From an uncultured Clostridia bacterium (lineage in GTDB: Bacteria; Bacillota; Clostridia; UBA1381): 23,643 bases of DNA. The stretch spans positions 1 to 23,643 of the forward strand of contig CAKSFT010000014.1 of NCBI GenBank assembly GCA_934454145.1. Direction: 5' to 3'. The notes below the pieces were generated by a model. The model saw only the letters and a list, made by a program, of their open reading frames with translations. It did not search any database and was not told the origin of the DNA. Below are positions 13,942 through 21,729 of this stretch, piece by piece (the stretch's first letter is position 1; every line of letters starts with the position of its first letter). The position numbers and the translations under genes are program-made.

Positions 13942-15675
13942 TTAGTCCTCCTTTGTTATTGCCCCAAAAGGACATACATTTATGCACAATCCACAGCCGT
14001 TGCACTGTGTCACATCTATCTTTATATGATTTTCCTTCTGCGAAATTGCAGGACAGCCAAGCTTCATGCACATCTTACAATTGCGGCAATTGTCGCCGAT
14101 TTTGCAGTGACCGCTGTATTTTACCTTTTTCAAAAGTGCGCACGGTCTTTGCGCAATAATAACGGACGGTTCTTCCGCCGCCACTTCTTCTTTGACAACT
14201 TCCTCAAAGTGTTTCAAATCAAACGGGTCTGCAACCACGATTCTCTCCACCCCGACAGCCTTTGCCAAAGCAATCAGATTGACCTGTTTTGTCGGCTCTT
14301 TTCTGATTGTGTATCCGGTTGTCGGGTTGTCCTGGTGTCCCGTCATGCCCGTTATCGAGTTGTCAAGGATTATCACTGTGTTGTTTCCTTTGTTGTACAC
14401 AATGTCGATAAGCCCCGTGATACCGGAATGTATAAATGTGGAATCGCCGATTACCGCAACAAGCTTTTTGTTAAATTCGGCGCCCCTTGCCTTTGCAAGT
14501 CCCATTGCACCGCTTACGCTTGCGCCCATGCAGACCGTTGTGTCCACGCTTGCCAGCGGCTGAACGGCGCCCAGAGTATAACAACCGATATCACCCGAAA
14601 CGACAAGCCCCAGCTTTTTCAGCACATAGAATGTGCCCCTGTGCGGACATCCGGCACACATAACCGGCGGACGCACCGGTATATTTTCTTCAATTGCGGC
14701 AAATTCTGCCTTATCTTCGCCGAATATTACTTTCTTAATCATCGCCGGGGTATACTCGCCAAGCAATGTAAATTTGTCCTTGCCGACAACATCCGCGCCG
14801 ATAACTTTGCAGTATTCTTCTATAACAGGGTCAAGTTCTTCTATGACATATACAGTTTCATGCTGTTTGCAAAAGTCGAGAATCATTTTTTCCGGCATGG
14901 GGTATACCATACCGAGTTTGAGATAGCTCACTCTGTCGCCAAGTGCCTCTTTTGCATACATATAAGAAATCCCGGAGGTGATAACGCCTATCTTATCGGA
15001 GTTGATTTCCGTTGTGTTTATCTCTGCCGTTTCTGTATATTCTGCGATGTCCTTCATGCGATTTTCAACGTCCACATGGCGCTTTTTTGCATTGCCCGGC
15101 ATCATTACAAATTTGCCTATATTCTTTTCATATTCTTTCAGCGGCGCTTCTTTTCTGTCAACAGTTTCCACCAATCCCTGCGAGTGCGAAACACGCGTGG
15201 AAAGGCGCAGAAATACAGGTGTGTCAAATTTTTCGCTCAGCTCAAACGCAAGCTTTGTAAAATCCTTACATTCCGCACTGTCCGAAGGCTCAAGCATCAT
15301 AATTTTCGACGCCTTTGCATAGTGTCTTGAATCCTGCTCATTCTGTGAAGAATGCATGCCCGGGTCATCTGCGACACAAAAAACCAGTCCGCCGTTTACG
15401 CCAGTATAACTTGCGGTAAAAAGCGGGTCTGCAACAACATTCAGCCCGACATGCTTCATGCATGTCATGCTCCTTGCGCCGCCGATTGCCGCGCCGATTG
15501 CCACTTCCCCCGCCACCTTTTCATTTGGTGACCATTCACAATAAATTTCATCATATTTTGCAATATTTTCCGTGATTTCGGTACTCGGCGTACCGGGATA
15601 TGAAGCAACAACTCTTACGCCTGCTTCATATGCGCCTCTTGCAACAGCTTCGTTGCCAAGCATTAATTTTTTCAT
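13942..15675 (-). CDS. iorA: Indolepyruvate:ferredoxin oxidoreductase, alpha subunit
   Basis: The protein has 577 residues from ATG 15675 (AAAGG 10 bases upstream). The in-frame ATG at 15693 directly follows the stop of the previous gene (TAAGATG) and could be used through coupling. Parts in order: the pyrimidine-side domain with VVASYPGTPSTEI and MKHVGLNVVADP; PPVMCAGCPHRG; the TPP/Mg segment GDSTFIHSGITG ... IILDNSITGMTG; and a C-terminal ferredoxin-like module with Cys groups CRNCKMC...C and CNGCGLCINVCP for two [4Fe-4S] clusters. With IorB it oxidises indolepyruvate, phenylpyruvate and hydroxyphenylpyruvate. All expected cofactor residues are visible, so the enzyme is likely active. Confidence 0.96.
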   Translation of the reverse strand: MKKLMLGNEAVARGAYEAGVRVVASYPGTPSTEITENIAKYDEIYCEWSPNEKVAGEVAIGAAIGGARSMTCMKHVGLNVVADPLFTASYTGVNGGLVFCVADDPGMHSSQNEQDSRHYAKASKIMMLEPSDSAECKDFTKLAFELSEKFDTPVFLRLSTRVSHSQGLVETVDRKEAPLKEYEKNIGKFVMMPGNAKKRHVDVENRMKDIAEYTETAEINTTEINSDKIGVITSGISYMYAKEALGDRVSYLKLGMVYPMPEKMILDFCKQHETVYVIEELDPVIEEYCKVIGADVVGKDKFTLLGEYTPAMIKKVIFGEDKAEFAAIEENIPVRPPVMCAGCPHRGTFYVLKKLGLVVSGDIGCYTLGAVQPLASVDTTVCMGASVSGAMGLAKARGAEFNKKLVAVIGDSTFIHSGITGLIDIVYNKGNNTVIILDNSITGMTGHQDNPTTGYTIRKEPTKQVNLIALAKAVGVERIVVADPFDLKHFEEVVKEEVAAEEPSVIIAQRPCALLKKVKYSGHCKIGDNCRNCKMCMKLGCPAISQKENHIKIDVTQCNGCGLCINVCPFGAITKED

Positions 15676-15694
15676 AAGTTCACTGCCTTTCATC

Positions 15695-17329
15695 TTAGTG
15701 TTTTATCTGTGCCGCGACAAGACTTTCTCCGCAATAAATCTCTCGCAGACGCGGTTTCTCGATTTTCCCTGTCGGATTTCTCGGGATGTCCGCAAAAATA
15801 ATCTTTCTCGGACGCTTATACTTCGGCAAATCCATGCAAAAAGAATTGATTTCGTCTTCCGTAAGCGTAAAGCCTTGTTTCACCTCAATCACAGCCGCGG
15901 CGATTTCGCCCAGACGCTCGTCCGGCAAACCGATAACCGCCACGTCTTTGACCGAATTGTTTCTTCTTATAAAATCTTCAATCTGCACAGGGTAGAGATT
16001 TTCTCCTCCCGAAATAATCACGTCTTTTTTGCGGTCAACGAGATATATAAACCCGTCCTCGTCTTCTTTCGCCATGTCACCGGTGTACAGCCAGCCGTCC
16101 TTCAAAACCTCGTCGGTCGCCTTCGGGTCATTGTAATAACACTTCATGACTCCCGGCCCGTGCACCGCCAGTTCTCCCACTTTGCCCTGTTCCACAGGAT
16201 TCCCGTTTTCGTCGACAATCTTCACTTGCCAGCCAAAGCCCGCCTTACCGATTGCCCCCACTTTGTCGGTGTTTTCCACGCCAAGATGCACACACCCCGG
16301 CCCTATTGATTCGCTCAGTCCATAGTTTGTGTCATACTGATGATTCGGGAAAACCTTCTTCCAGCGCTTTATCAGGCTGGGCGGCACAGGCTGTGCGCCG
16401 ATGTGCATCAGCCGCCACTGTGACAAATCATATGCATTCAGGTTTATGTCACCGCGTTCTATGGCGTCCAGGATATCCTGTGCCCACGGCACCAAAAGCC
16501 ACACAATCGTGCACTGTTCCTCCGAAACCGCCTGCAAAATCCACTGCGGCTTTATGCCCTTTAAAAGCACAGCTTTTCCGCCGGATATAAGACTGCCGAA
16601 CCAATGCATTTTTGCACCCGTGTGATAAAGCGGCGGAATACAAAGAAATACGTCATCTTTTGTCTGCGAATGGTGATTCTGCTCCACTCGGCAGGCATGC
16701 ATAAGGCTCATGTGGTCATGCAAAATTGCCTTCGGGAAGCCCGTTGTCCCCGACGAAAAATAAATTGCCGCGTCATCGCTCTCCGTCAGCTCAATTTTCG
16801 GCGCCTTCGAGCGGCAGTATGTCACAAGCTTGTCATAACTTTCGGCAAATGTCGGGCAGTTGTTCCCTACATAAAACACTTGTTTTACATCGGGAATTTT
16901 ATCGCTTATTTCTTCAACCCTGCCGATAAATTCCGGTCCGAAAACAAGCGCGTTGGATTCCGACAGGTCAAGGCAGTATTTGATTTCGTTTGCAGTATAT
17001 CTGTAGTTGAGCGGAACTGCAAGTGCACCCGCCTTTAAAATACCGAAATATATCGGCAGCCATTCAAGACAGTTCATCAAAAGGATTGCTACCTTATCAC
17101 CTCTTTTTATGCCGCGGCTCAAAAGCAGGTTTGCAAATCTGTTTGCCTTTTTGTCAAATTCAAGCCATGTCAACTCACGCCTTCCGCTCTCTTCTGGATT
17201 CGGCTGGATAAGCGCATATTCCTTCCATGTAATCTTTGCCGCCTCCATCAGGTGCGGAGCTATCTCCACGAGGGCAACGTCCTCCGGATATTCCCTTGCA
17301 TTTCTCTCCAACAAATCAGTAATAACCAT
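15695..17329 (-). CDS. AMP-forming acyl-CoA synthetase (second CoA ligase)
   Basis: This 544-residue adenylate-forming ligase has the P-loop YFSSGTTGFPK (190-200), the YGLSESIGPGCVHLG motif, GWLYTGD near 415-421, DRKKDVIISGGENLYP and the catalytic Lys in NPTGKIEKP near 522. It differs from the PaaK ligase and is closer to long/medium-chain and 4-coumarate-type acyl-CoA synthetases. It converts a carboxylic acid to its CoA thioester in the cytosol. AAAGGA lies about 10 bases before the ATG. It lies between the symporter and iorA, so its acid is probably taken up by that symporter. Which acid cannot be told from the sequence. Confidence 0.93.
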   Translation of the reverse strand: MVITDLLERNAREYPEDVALVEIAPHLMEAAKITWKEYALIQPNPEESGRRELTWLEFDKKANRFANLLLSRGIKRGDKVAILLMNCLEWLPIYFGILKAGALAVPLNYRYTANEIKYCLDLSESNALVFGPEFIGRVEEISDKIPDVKQVFYVGNNCPTFAESYDKLVTYCRSKAPKIELTESDDAAIYFSSGTTGFPKAILHDHMSLMHACRVEQNHHSQTKDDVFLCIPPLYHTGAKMHWFGSLISGGKAVLLKGIKPQWILQAVSEEQCTIVWLLVPWAQDILDAIERGDINLNAYDLSQWRLMHIGAQPVPPSLIKRWKKVFPNHQYDTNYGLSESIGPGCVHLGVENTDKVGAIGKAGFGWQVKIVDENGNPVEQGKVGELAVHGPGVMKCYYNDPKATDEVLKDGWLYTGDMAKEDEDGFIYLVDRKKDVIISGGENLYPVQIEDFIRRNNSVKDVAVIGLPDERLGEIAAAVIEVKQGFTLTEDEINSFCMDLPKYKRPRKIIFADIPRNPTGKIEKPRLREIYCGESLVAAQIKH

Positions 17330-17362
17330 GTATGATCAATCCTTTCAATATCAATACACCAA

Positions 17363-17392
17363 GACAATTGCAGAATTTACTCCGCAATTGCC
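17363..17392 (-). promoter_or_regulatory. Intercistronic hairpin between symporter and ligase genes
   Basis: On the - strand GGCAATTGCGGA pairs with a TTCTGCAATTGTC arm over about 12 bp with two G-U pairs. It lies in the 78-base gap between the two genes and lacks a T tract, so it more likely affects mRNA processing or stability than termination. Confidence 0.55.
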
Positions 17393-17407
17393 CTTATCAT
17401 ATACAAA

Positions 17408-18973
17408 TTATTTAAAAATTTCTTTTAATTCTTCTTTTTTCATTTTCTTTGTAAAAGCGCTCACAACCGGCACAACTACAAGCGAAACCGCCATCGCGGC
17501 AACACCCATCTCAGGCGCTTTTTTGGATGCCAGCTTAAATGCATCCGCAAAGGCAATGCCGTCCGCACCCATGGCTTGCATGGTCAATATGACAGTCGTG
17601 ACCGCAACAACCAAAAATCCGGCAAGCATGCCTGCCCACGCCCCTGCTTTGGTTGTCTTTTTGGAGTATATTCCCCAGATGTACGGACCTATAAAGCAAC
17701 CCGAAACAACACCCCAGCTGAAGGACATAATGTTCACTATAATCGTTATGTTCATAGTTGCAAATATGTACGAAAGTATTACAAACAAGAAACAAAGCGT
17801 CCTTGTGATAATCATTTGATTTTTGGGGTTATAGTTCTTTTTCACCGTCGGGATAAGGTCAACCGAGATTGCAGAAGCCGAAGTCAGCACAACCGACGAG
17901 AGTGTCGACATCGACGCCGACAAAAGCAGTATCAGTATGAGCGCCAGAATTATCGTGGTGATAAGATTCGGGTCGCCCAAAGCCGTCAGCAGTGTGTTCG
18001 GAATAACCGCGTCCACGCCGCCGTCCGGAAGCTGATTGTGCAAAACCAGCCTGGAAAGCGAACCTATAAAGTACGCTCCGCAGCCTATTATAAGAGCAAA
18101 TGCGGTTGACACAACCGTTGCTGTTTTTATTGATTTTGTATCTTTTATTGCATAATATTTGCTGACCATCTGCGGCAAACCCCACGTCCCAAAAGATGTG
18201 AGCAGTATATTTGTGCACAAAAACTTCCAGCTTGAACCGCCGAACATGTTTGTAATCTGCGCACCGGTAATCCCGTCGCCGTTGTCAGGGATTGCCCTCA
18301 GGTTCTCCATAAGTTTCCCAAAGCCGCCGACATCAGGATTCATGCTGACCGCAATAACCATTGCCACGACACCGATAATCATAATTATCCCCTGTACAAA
18401 ATCTGTGTATGCCGTCGCGACATATCCGCCCAAAACCAGATACACCGCCGTCAAAGCCGCGATGACAAGCATCCATACATTGACCGATACTGTAGGAAAA
18501 ATAGTGGTAAACATAGAACCCAAGCCCTTGTATACAGCTGCGCTGTATGGAACCAAAAATATAAAAATAACAATTGCCGCAACAATTTTAAACAGGGTAG
18601 ACCTGTACCTTGCCTCAAAAAACTCCGGCATAGTCTTGACCCCCAGGTTGTGCGTCATTGTCCTTGTCCTCTTTGCAAGAATAAGCCATGCCAGCAAGCA
18701 CCCCAAAACTGCGTTCCCTATGCCTATCCATATCGAACCCAGCCCTATGTTCCAACCGTGCTGCCCCGCATAGCCCACAAAAATAACCGCGGAAAAATAT
18801 GACGTGCCGTAAGCAAATGCCGAAACCCAAGGTCCGATATTCCTGCTTCCGAGCAAAAATCCGTCAATCGTCCGCGCTTTTCTGACGCTGTACACGCCGA
18901 TAATAACCATGGCAACCGCAAAGATTGCAAGTGCAATCATAGTCACCGTCTGTGTTTGTTGTAAGTTAATCAT
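17408..18973 (-). CDS. Sodium/solute symporter (SSS family)
   Basis: The protein has 521 residues from ATG 18973 behind GGATGGAAG; the longer open frame upstream runs through the leader hairpin and is not coding. About 13 hydrophobic helices are visible, as in SSS transporters. The N-terminal segment YSVRKARTIDGFLLGSRNIG and the GTSYFSAVIFVGYAG helix are typical of the family, as is the GGYVATAYTDFVQGIIM segment. It would bring in a carboxylate or other solute with Na+. It is the first gene of the seven-gene operon, and the link with two CoA ligases suggests import of an organic acid, possibly an aryl acid. The exact substrate is unknown. Confidence 0.92.
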   Translation of the reverse strand: MINLQQTQTVTMIALAIFAVAMVIIGVYSVRKARTIDGFLLGSRNIGPWVSAFAYGTSYFSAVIFVGYAGQHGWNIGLGSIWIGIGNAVLGCLLAWLILAKRTRTMTHNLGVKTMPEFFEARYRSTLFKIVAAIVIFIFLVPYSAAVYKGLGSMFTTIFPTVSVNVWMLVIAALTAVYLVLGGYVATAYTDFVQGIIMIIGVVAMVIAVSMNPDVGGFGKLMENLRAIPDNGDGITGAQITNMFGGSSWKFLCTNILLTSFGTWGLPQMVSKYYAIKDTKSIKTATVVSTAFALIIGCGAYFIGSLSRLVLHNQLPDGGVDAVIPNTLLTALGDPNLITTIILALILILLLSASMSTLSSVVLTSASAISVDLIPTVKKNYNPKNQMIITRTLCFLFVILSYIFATMNITIIVNIMSFSWGVVSGCFIGPYIWGIYSKKTTKAGAWAGMLAGFLVVAVTTVILTMQAMGADGIAFADAFKLASKKAPEMGVAAMAVSLVVVPVVSAFTKKMKKEELKEIFK

Positions 18974-19022
18974 TTTTCTTCCATCCTTCCATGTTACATT
19001 TTTGTTTTTTTTTAATTTTACC

Positions 19023-19040
19023 ATACTACAGTATACTACA
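19023..19040 (-). promoter_or_regulatory. Candidate operator: ATACTACA direct repeat, 10-bp period
   Basis: ATACTACA occurs at 19023-19030 and again at 19033-19040, one helical turn apart, so both copies face the same side of DNA. They lie just downstream of the -10-like TATAAT at 19047-19052 in front of the symporter. The position suits a repressor. The regulator is not visible in the window. Confidence 0.4.
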
Positions 19041-19046
19041 AATGAC

Positions 19047-19075
19047 ATTATAACACATAAAAACAAAAAAATAAA
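19047..19075 (-). promoter_or_regulatory. Second, weaker symporter promoter
   Basis: TATAAT (19047-19052) on the - strand has TGT in front and a poor -35 TTTATT (19070-19075) with a 17-bp spacer. If used, transcripts would skip the leader hairpin. Confidence 0.45.
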
Positions 19076-19117
19076 GACTTTTTTTGTTTTTTTCAAAAAT
19101 ATTTTAAAAATAAAAAT

Positions 19118-19159
19118 GAAAATGGGACACGGCACAATTGCTTGTAACCGCATCCCATT
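19118..19159 (-). terminator. Leader hairpin with T-rich tail (attenuator-like)
   Basis: AATGGGATGCGG (19148-19159 on the - strand) pairs with CCGTGTCCCATT (19121-19132) over 12 bp with two G-U pairs; the loop can extend the stem with ACAA/TTGT. TTTTCATTTTTATTTTT follows. It lies about 20-60 nt downstream of the promoter at 19185-19213, so it would end a short leader RNA unless antitermination occurs. Confidence 0.68.
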
Positions 19160-19184
19160 CCCACGTGAATGTAAGTACATTATT

Positions 19185-19213
19185 ATAATAACGCACATTT
19201 CACGATTTGTCAA
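19185..19213 (-). promoter_or_regulatory. Main promoter of the aryl-acid operon
   Basis: -35 TTGACA (19208-19213) and -10 TATTAT (19185-19190) have a 17-bp spacer. The consensus -35 makes it stronger than the promoter closer to the gene. The start codon is about 205 bases downstream, an unusually long leader. Confidence 0.75.
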
Positions 19214-19283
19214 GTATTTTTTTAAAATTTTCACATTTTTTTATTATGCCGCAAAATAACCCTTTTCTTTTTCTGCATTGTCT

Positions 19284-20924
19284 TTATTCCGAAACAATGT
19301 GAACCACCCTGTCGCATATGTCTATTGCCGCCTTTTTATGTGACACAATAATGCATGTTTTGTCTGTCATTTTTTTCAGAGATGACAGCAGCTGTGCTTC
19401 GGTATCCGGGTCCAGTGCAGAGGTGGATTCGTCCAAGAGCAACACCGGCGCATCATAAAGGATTGCCCTGGCAACCGAGATTCTTTGTGCCTGTCCTTCC
19501 GAAAGTCCCAGCCCTTTTTCACCGATATATGTATCAAGTCCGTCCTCCAAAGACGAAATAAAATCCCATATCCGGGCAATTTTTGCACTTCTTATTATAT
19601 CCTCTTCGTCCACATCAGGATTGGCAAAAGTTATATTTTCTCTTATAGTTCCCGAAAGAATCAGATTTCCCTGCGGTACATATGAAAACAGCGCGCGCGT
19701 TCTGCTACCAAGGTCATATTCGCCGTCACGCGTTTTCAGATAAATCCTCCCCGACTGCGGCGTGAGAATCCCCAAAAGCAATTTTATCGCCGTACTCTTC
19801 CCTATCCCCGATTCCCCGGCAATTGCCGTAAATTCACCGAGTTTAAAGCTGAAATTCATCACCGAAATCTTGGAATCGGCATTATACGCAAAGTGTACAT
19901 TGTCAAACACAATCTCCGCCTCGGAACCGCATATGCCGGCAGGCAGGCTCTTGCTTCCCGTTTCAGCCTCCGTTTTCAGTTCCTCAAGCTCCATTATACG
20001 TTCTGCGGAAGCAATCATCGAAAAAGCCTGCGGAACAAGGCTTGATACATTCTTGAACGGCGTCTGTATCTGATTCACAAGCTGCAAAATAGCAGTAACA
20101 TCACCATAAGTAATTGCTCCGCTCCACAGCCTGTATGCGCCGTAGGCAAGAGAAAAATAATATCCCGCGTTAAAAACTAAAAACATAGCTATATTTGAAA
20201 TGACCGATACCGTCGTGCGGCGCACACGCAATTTGTAACTTTTGCGCTGAAGTGTTTCATTGTGGTCGAGGACTGCATTTTCATTGCTGAATGACTTGAC
20301 AACCAAAAGATTTTGCAGCATTTCAAGCATAAATGACTGTGTTTTCCCGTTTGCGTCCTGACACTTTTTGTGGAGAGTCTTATAGCGCTTGCTGTACAAC
20401 CTTGCCCCCACAAACACAATCGGTCCCACCGCAAGTATAAGCAACGCCAAAATATTATCAATCGTATACAAATAGATAAATCCTCCGACTATACTTGTCA
20501 AAAACAAAGCCGCGGACGGAATAAGTGTTATAACCCCGTTCACAATAACCGACACATCATTGTTTATGCGGTTTAAAAGTTCTCCCGAATGATATGCTGA
20601 AAGTGAAAGATAATCTTTGCTTATCAAATTTTTAAATATCCTGCGTTTCAGAGAAATTTCCAGTTTGGACGAGGCATGCACATTCATATAACTTATCAAA
20701 ATCTGCACACCCAGCCGTATAAGCAGCAAAACAACCAAAAGAATGCACACATCTGCAAGATTTTTACCCGACGTCCCCGTCGCAATATTTATCAATTCTC
20801 TCGAAACCGACACAAATTTAAGCGAAAGCAATGAAAGAAATATGCTTGCGGCGGTGAGTCCCAAAACAAACATAATGCTTGTTTTTCCGTTTTTTATGAG
20901 CCATATCAGCGATTTATTTTTCAA
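19284..20924 (-). CDS. ABC exporter half-transporter (permease-ATPase fusion)
   Basis: The protein has 546 residues from a TTG start at 20922-20924, preceded by AAAGGAG with 7 bases between; the ATG frame reaching 20987 overlaps the promoter. Six hydrophobic helices occupy about residues 15-300, followed by the ATPase with Walker A GESGIGKST (370-378), signature LSEGQAQR (474-481), Walker B VLLLDESTSALD (about 494-505) and the switch His in IIVSHKK. As a half-transporter it must dimerise. It belongs to the MsbA/LmrA-like type I exporters of lipids, peptides or drugs. It stands alone with its own promoter, with no partner subunit or precursor peptide next to it, so the substrate is unknown. 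Confidence 0.93.
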   Translation of the reverse strand: MKNKSLIWLIKNGKTSIMFVLGLTAASIFLSLLSLKFVSVSRELINIATGTSGKNLADVCILLVVLLLIRLGVQILISYMNVHASSKLEISLKRRIFKNLISKDYLSLSAYHSGELLNRINNDVSVIVNGVITLIPSAALFLTSIVGGFIYLYTIDNILALLILAVGPIVFVGARLYSKRYKTLHKKCQDANGKTQSFMLEMLQNLLVVKSFSNENAVLDHNETLQRKSYKLRVRRTTVSVISNIAMFLVFNAGYYFSLAYGAYRLWSGAITYGDVTAILQLVNQIQTPFKNVSSLVPQAFSMIASAERIMELEELKTEAETGSKSLPAGICGSEAEIVFDNVHFAYNADSKISVMNFSFKLGEFTAIAGESGIGKSTAIKLLLGILTPQSGRIYLKTRDGEYDLGSRTRALFSYVPQGNLILSGTIRENITFANPDVDEEDIIRSAKIARIWDFISSLEDGLDTYIGEKGLGLSEGQAQRISVARAILYDAPVLLLDESTSALDPDTEAQLLSSLKKMTDKTCIIVSHKKAAIDICDRVVHIVSE

Positions 20925-20958
20925 TTTAATTCTCCTTTGACCAGAAAACATTACATAT

Positions 20959-20987
20959 AGTATATAACACTCCTGGATAAATTTCAA
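20959..20987 (-). promoter_or_regulatory. Promoter of the ABC exporter gene
   Basis: TTGAAA (20982-20987) and TATACT (20959-20964) on the - strand have a 17-bp spacer. The -10 is 34 bases from the TTG start, which supports the TTG and not the upstream ATG. Confidence 0.75.
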
Positions 20988-21025
20988 CCGTTTTGAAAAA
21001 ACTTATAAATTTTTTCAAAAAAGTC

Positions 21026-21054
21026 TTGACAAGCCTGCATGTTTTTGGTATAAT
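21026..21054 (+). promoter_or_regulatory. Promoter of the serine tRNA genes
   Basis: TTGACA (21026-21031) and TATAAT (21049-21054) are both consensus with a 17-bp spacer, and TGG lies before the -10. tRNA-Ser(UGA) begins 18 bases later. It probably also transcribes the second tRNA gene up to the terminator at 21349. Confidence 0.9.
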
Positions 21055-21072
21055 AACCTTCGTTGACAGCAC

Positions 21073-21160
21073 GGAGAGATGTCTGAGCGGTTGAAAGAGC
21101 CGGTCTTGAAAACCGGTGACGTGCGAGCGTCCGTGGGTTCGAATCCCACTCTCTCCTCCA
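21073..21160 (+). tRNA. trnS: tRNA-Ser (anticodon TGA)
   Basis: The 88-nt gene has the acceptor stem GGAGAGA/TCTCTCC, anticodon loop with TGA between CCGGT and ACCGG arms, a long variable arm (GTGACGTGCGAGCGTC), T-arm GTGGGTTCGAATCCCAC and encoded CCA. The discriminator base is T, whereas G is usual for serine tRNAs. Confidence 0.96.
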
Positions 21161-21239
21161 TTTATATTTATATTACGAGTTTGCATGCAAATTCTTTTGC
21201 TTAGGCCGCAATCAGAAAATGTGTGCAGTTTTTTTCTAC

Positions 21240-21331
21240 GGAGAAGTACTCAAGTTGGCCGAAGAGGCGCCCCTGCTAAGGGTGTAGGTCGGGAAACCGG
21301 CGCGAGGGTTCAAATCCCTCCTTCTCCGCCA
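21240..21331 (+). tRNA. trnS: tRNA-Ser (anticodon GCT)
   Basis: The 92-nt gene has the acceptor GGAGAAG/CTTCTCC, a GCT anticodon between CCCCT and AGGGT arms, the long variable arm of class II tRNAs, T-arm AGGGTTCAAATCCCT, discriminator G and encoded CCA. It lies 79 bases after tRNA-Ser(UGA). Confidence 0.96.
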
Positions 21332-21348
21332 AAATCGTAAATTGTATA

Positions 21349-21383
21349 AACGCTAAAAATAAATTATCTTTTAGCGTTTTTTA
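21349..21383 (+). terminator. Terminator after tRNA-Ser(GCT)
   Basis: AACGCTAAAA (21349-21358) and TTTTAGCGTT (21369-21378) pair over 10 bp, followed by TTTT. Confidence 0.85.
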
Positions 21384-21412
21384 AATTGTTATACATATAT
21401 TTTATCATATAC

Positions 21413-21503
21413 GGACAGGTATCGAAGAGGTCATAACGGCCCTGACTCGAAATCAGGTAGTCGCGCAAGCGGCTCGTGGGTTCGAATCCCACCCTGTCCG
21501 CCA
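21413..21503 (+). tRNA. trnS: tRNA-Ser (anticodon CGA), likely integration site
   Basis: The 91-nt gene has the acceptor GGACAGG/CCTGTCC, anticodon loop with CGA between CCTGA and TCAGG arms, long variable arm, T-arm GTGGGTTCGAATCCCAC and encoded CCA. A weak promoter (TTTAAA / TATCAT with 17-bp spacing, 21379-21407) lies just upstream. The integrase begins beyond its 3' end, so this gene is the probable attachment site of the right-hand element and remains intact. Confidence 0.96.
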
Positions 21504-21504
21504 C

Positions 21505-21540
21505 AAGCCTTGAAAGTACAACGCTTTCAAGGCTTTTTAC
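21505..21540 (+). terminator. Terminator after tRNA-Ser(CGA)
   Basis: AAGCCTTGAAAG (21505-21516) and CTTTCAAGGCTT (21524-21535) pair perfectly over 12 bp, followed by TTTACTTTTT. Confidence 0.85.
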
Positions 21541-21550
21541 TTTTTATTTT

Positions 21551-21676
21551 TGGTGCCCATAATTTTTTCTTTTTCCGAAATGGTGCCAATGGTGCCCTGT
21601 TTTGTGGTGCCCTTGTGTTCGTATGAAACACAACTTAAAATCGCCGAATATGTAAATTGGTGCCCAAATGGTGCCC
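21551..21676 (+). repeat. Six TGGTGCC repeats between tRNA and integrase (candidate integrase arm sites)
   Basis: TGGTGCCC or TGGTGCCA occurs at 21551, 21581, 21590, 21605, 21658 and 21669, all in the same orientation. The first, and the pair at 21658/21669, are flanked by AT-rich DNA. Tyrosine recombinases of this kind use an N-terminal domain to bind short direct repeats near the element end, so these are the best candidates for arm sites. This is inferred from position and repetition. Confidence 0.6.
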
Positions 21677-21729
21677 ACATTCCTTAAAACAATATAAACA
21701 GCAATAAAAAACTGTAAACACTTTTACGC

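Noticed and set aside
14026..15330. Long + strand open frame (434 residues) opposite iorA
   Set aside because: The - strand frame has complete IorA motifs and gene order. The + frame is rich in Cys, His and Arg, as expected for a shadow of a coding strand, and has no ribosome site.
17007..17819. 270-residue + strand frame across the end of the symporter and start of the ligase
   Set aside because: It spans two genes with strong motifs on the other strand and the gap between them. No start signal is present.
18974..19178. T-box or known riboswitch in the symporter leader
   Set aside because: No AGGGTGG-type T-box sequence or other consensus core is seen, and the leader consists mainly of one hairpin and A/T-rich DNA.
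18974..19234. N-terminal extension of the symporter by 87 residues
   Set aside because: It translates the leader hairpin and promoter region and is rich in Lys/Phe/Ile from A/T DNA. The ATG at 18973 has a ribosome site and begins a normal SSS protein.
21551..21676. CRISPR array
   Set aside because: The repeats are only 7-8 bases with irregular spacing, and there are no cas genes. Arm-site repeats explain them better.
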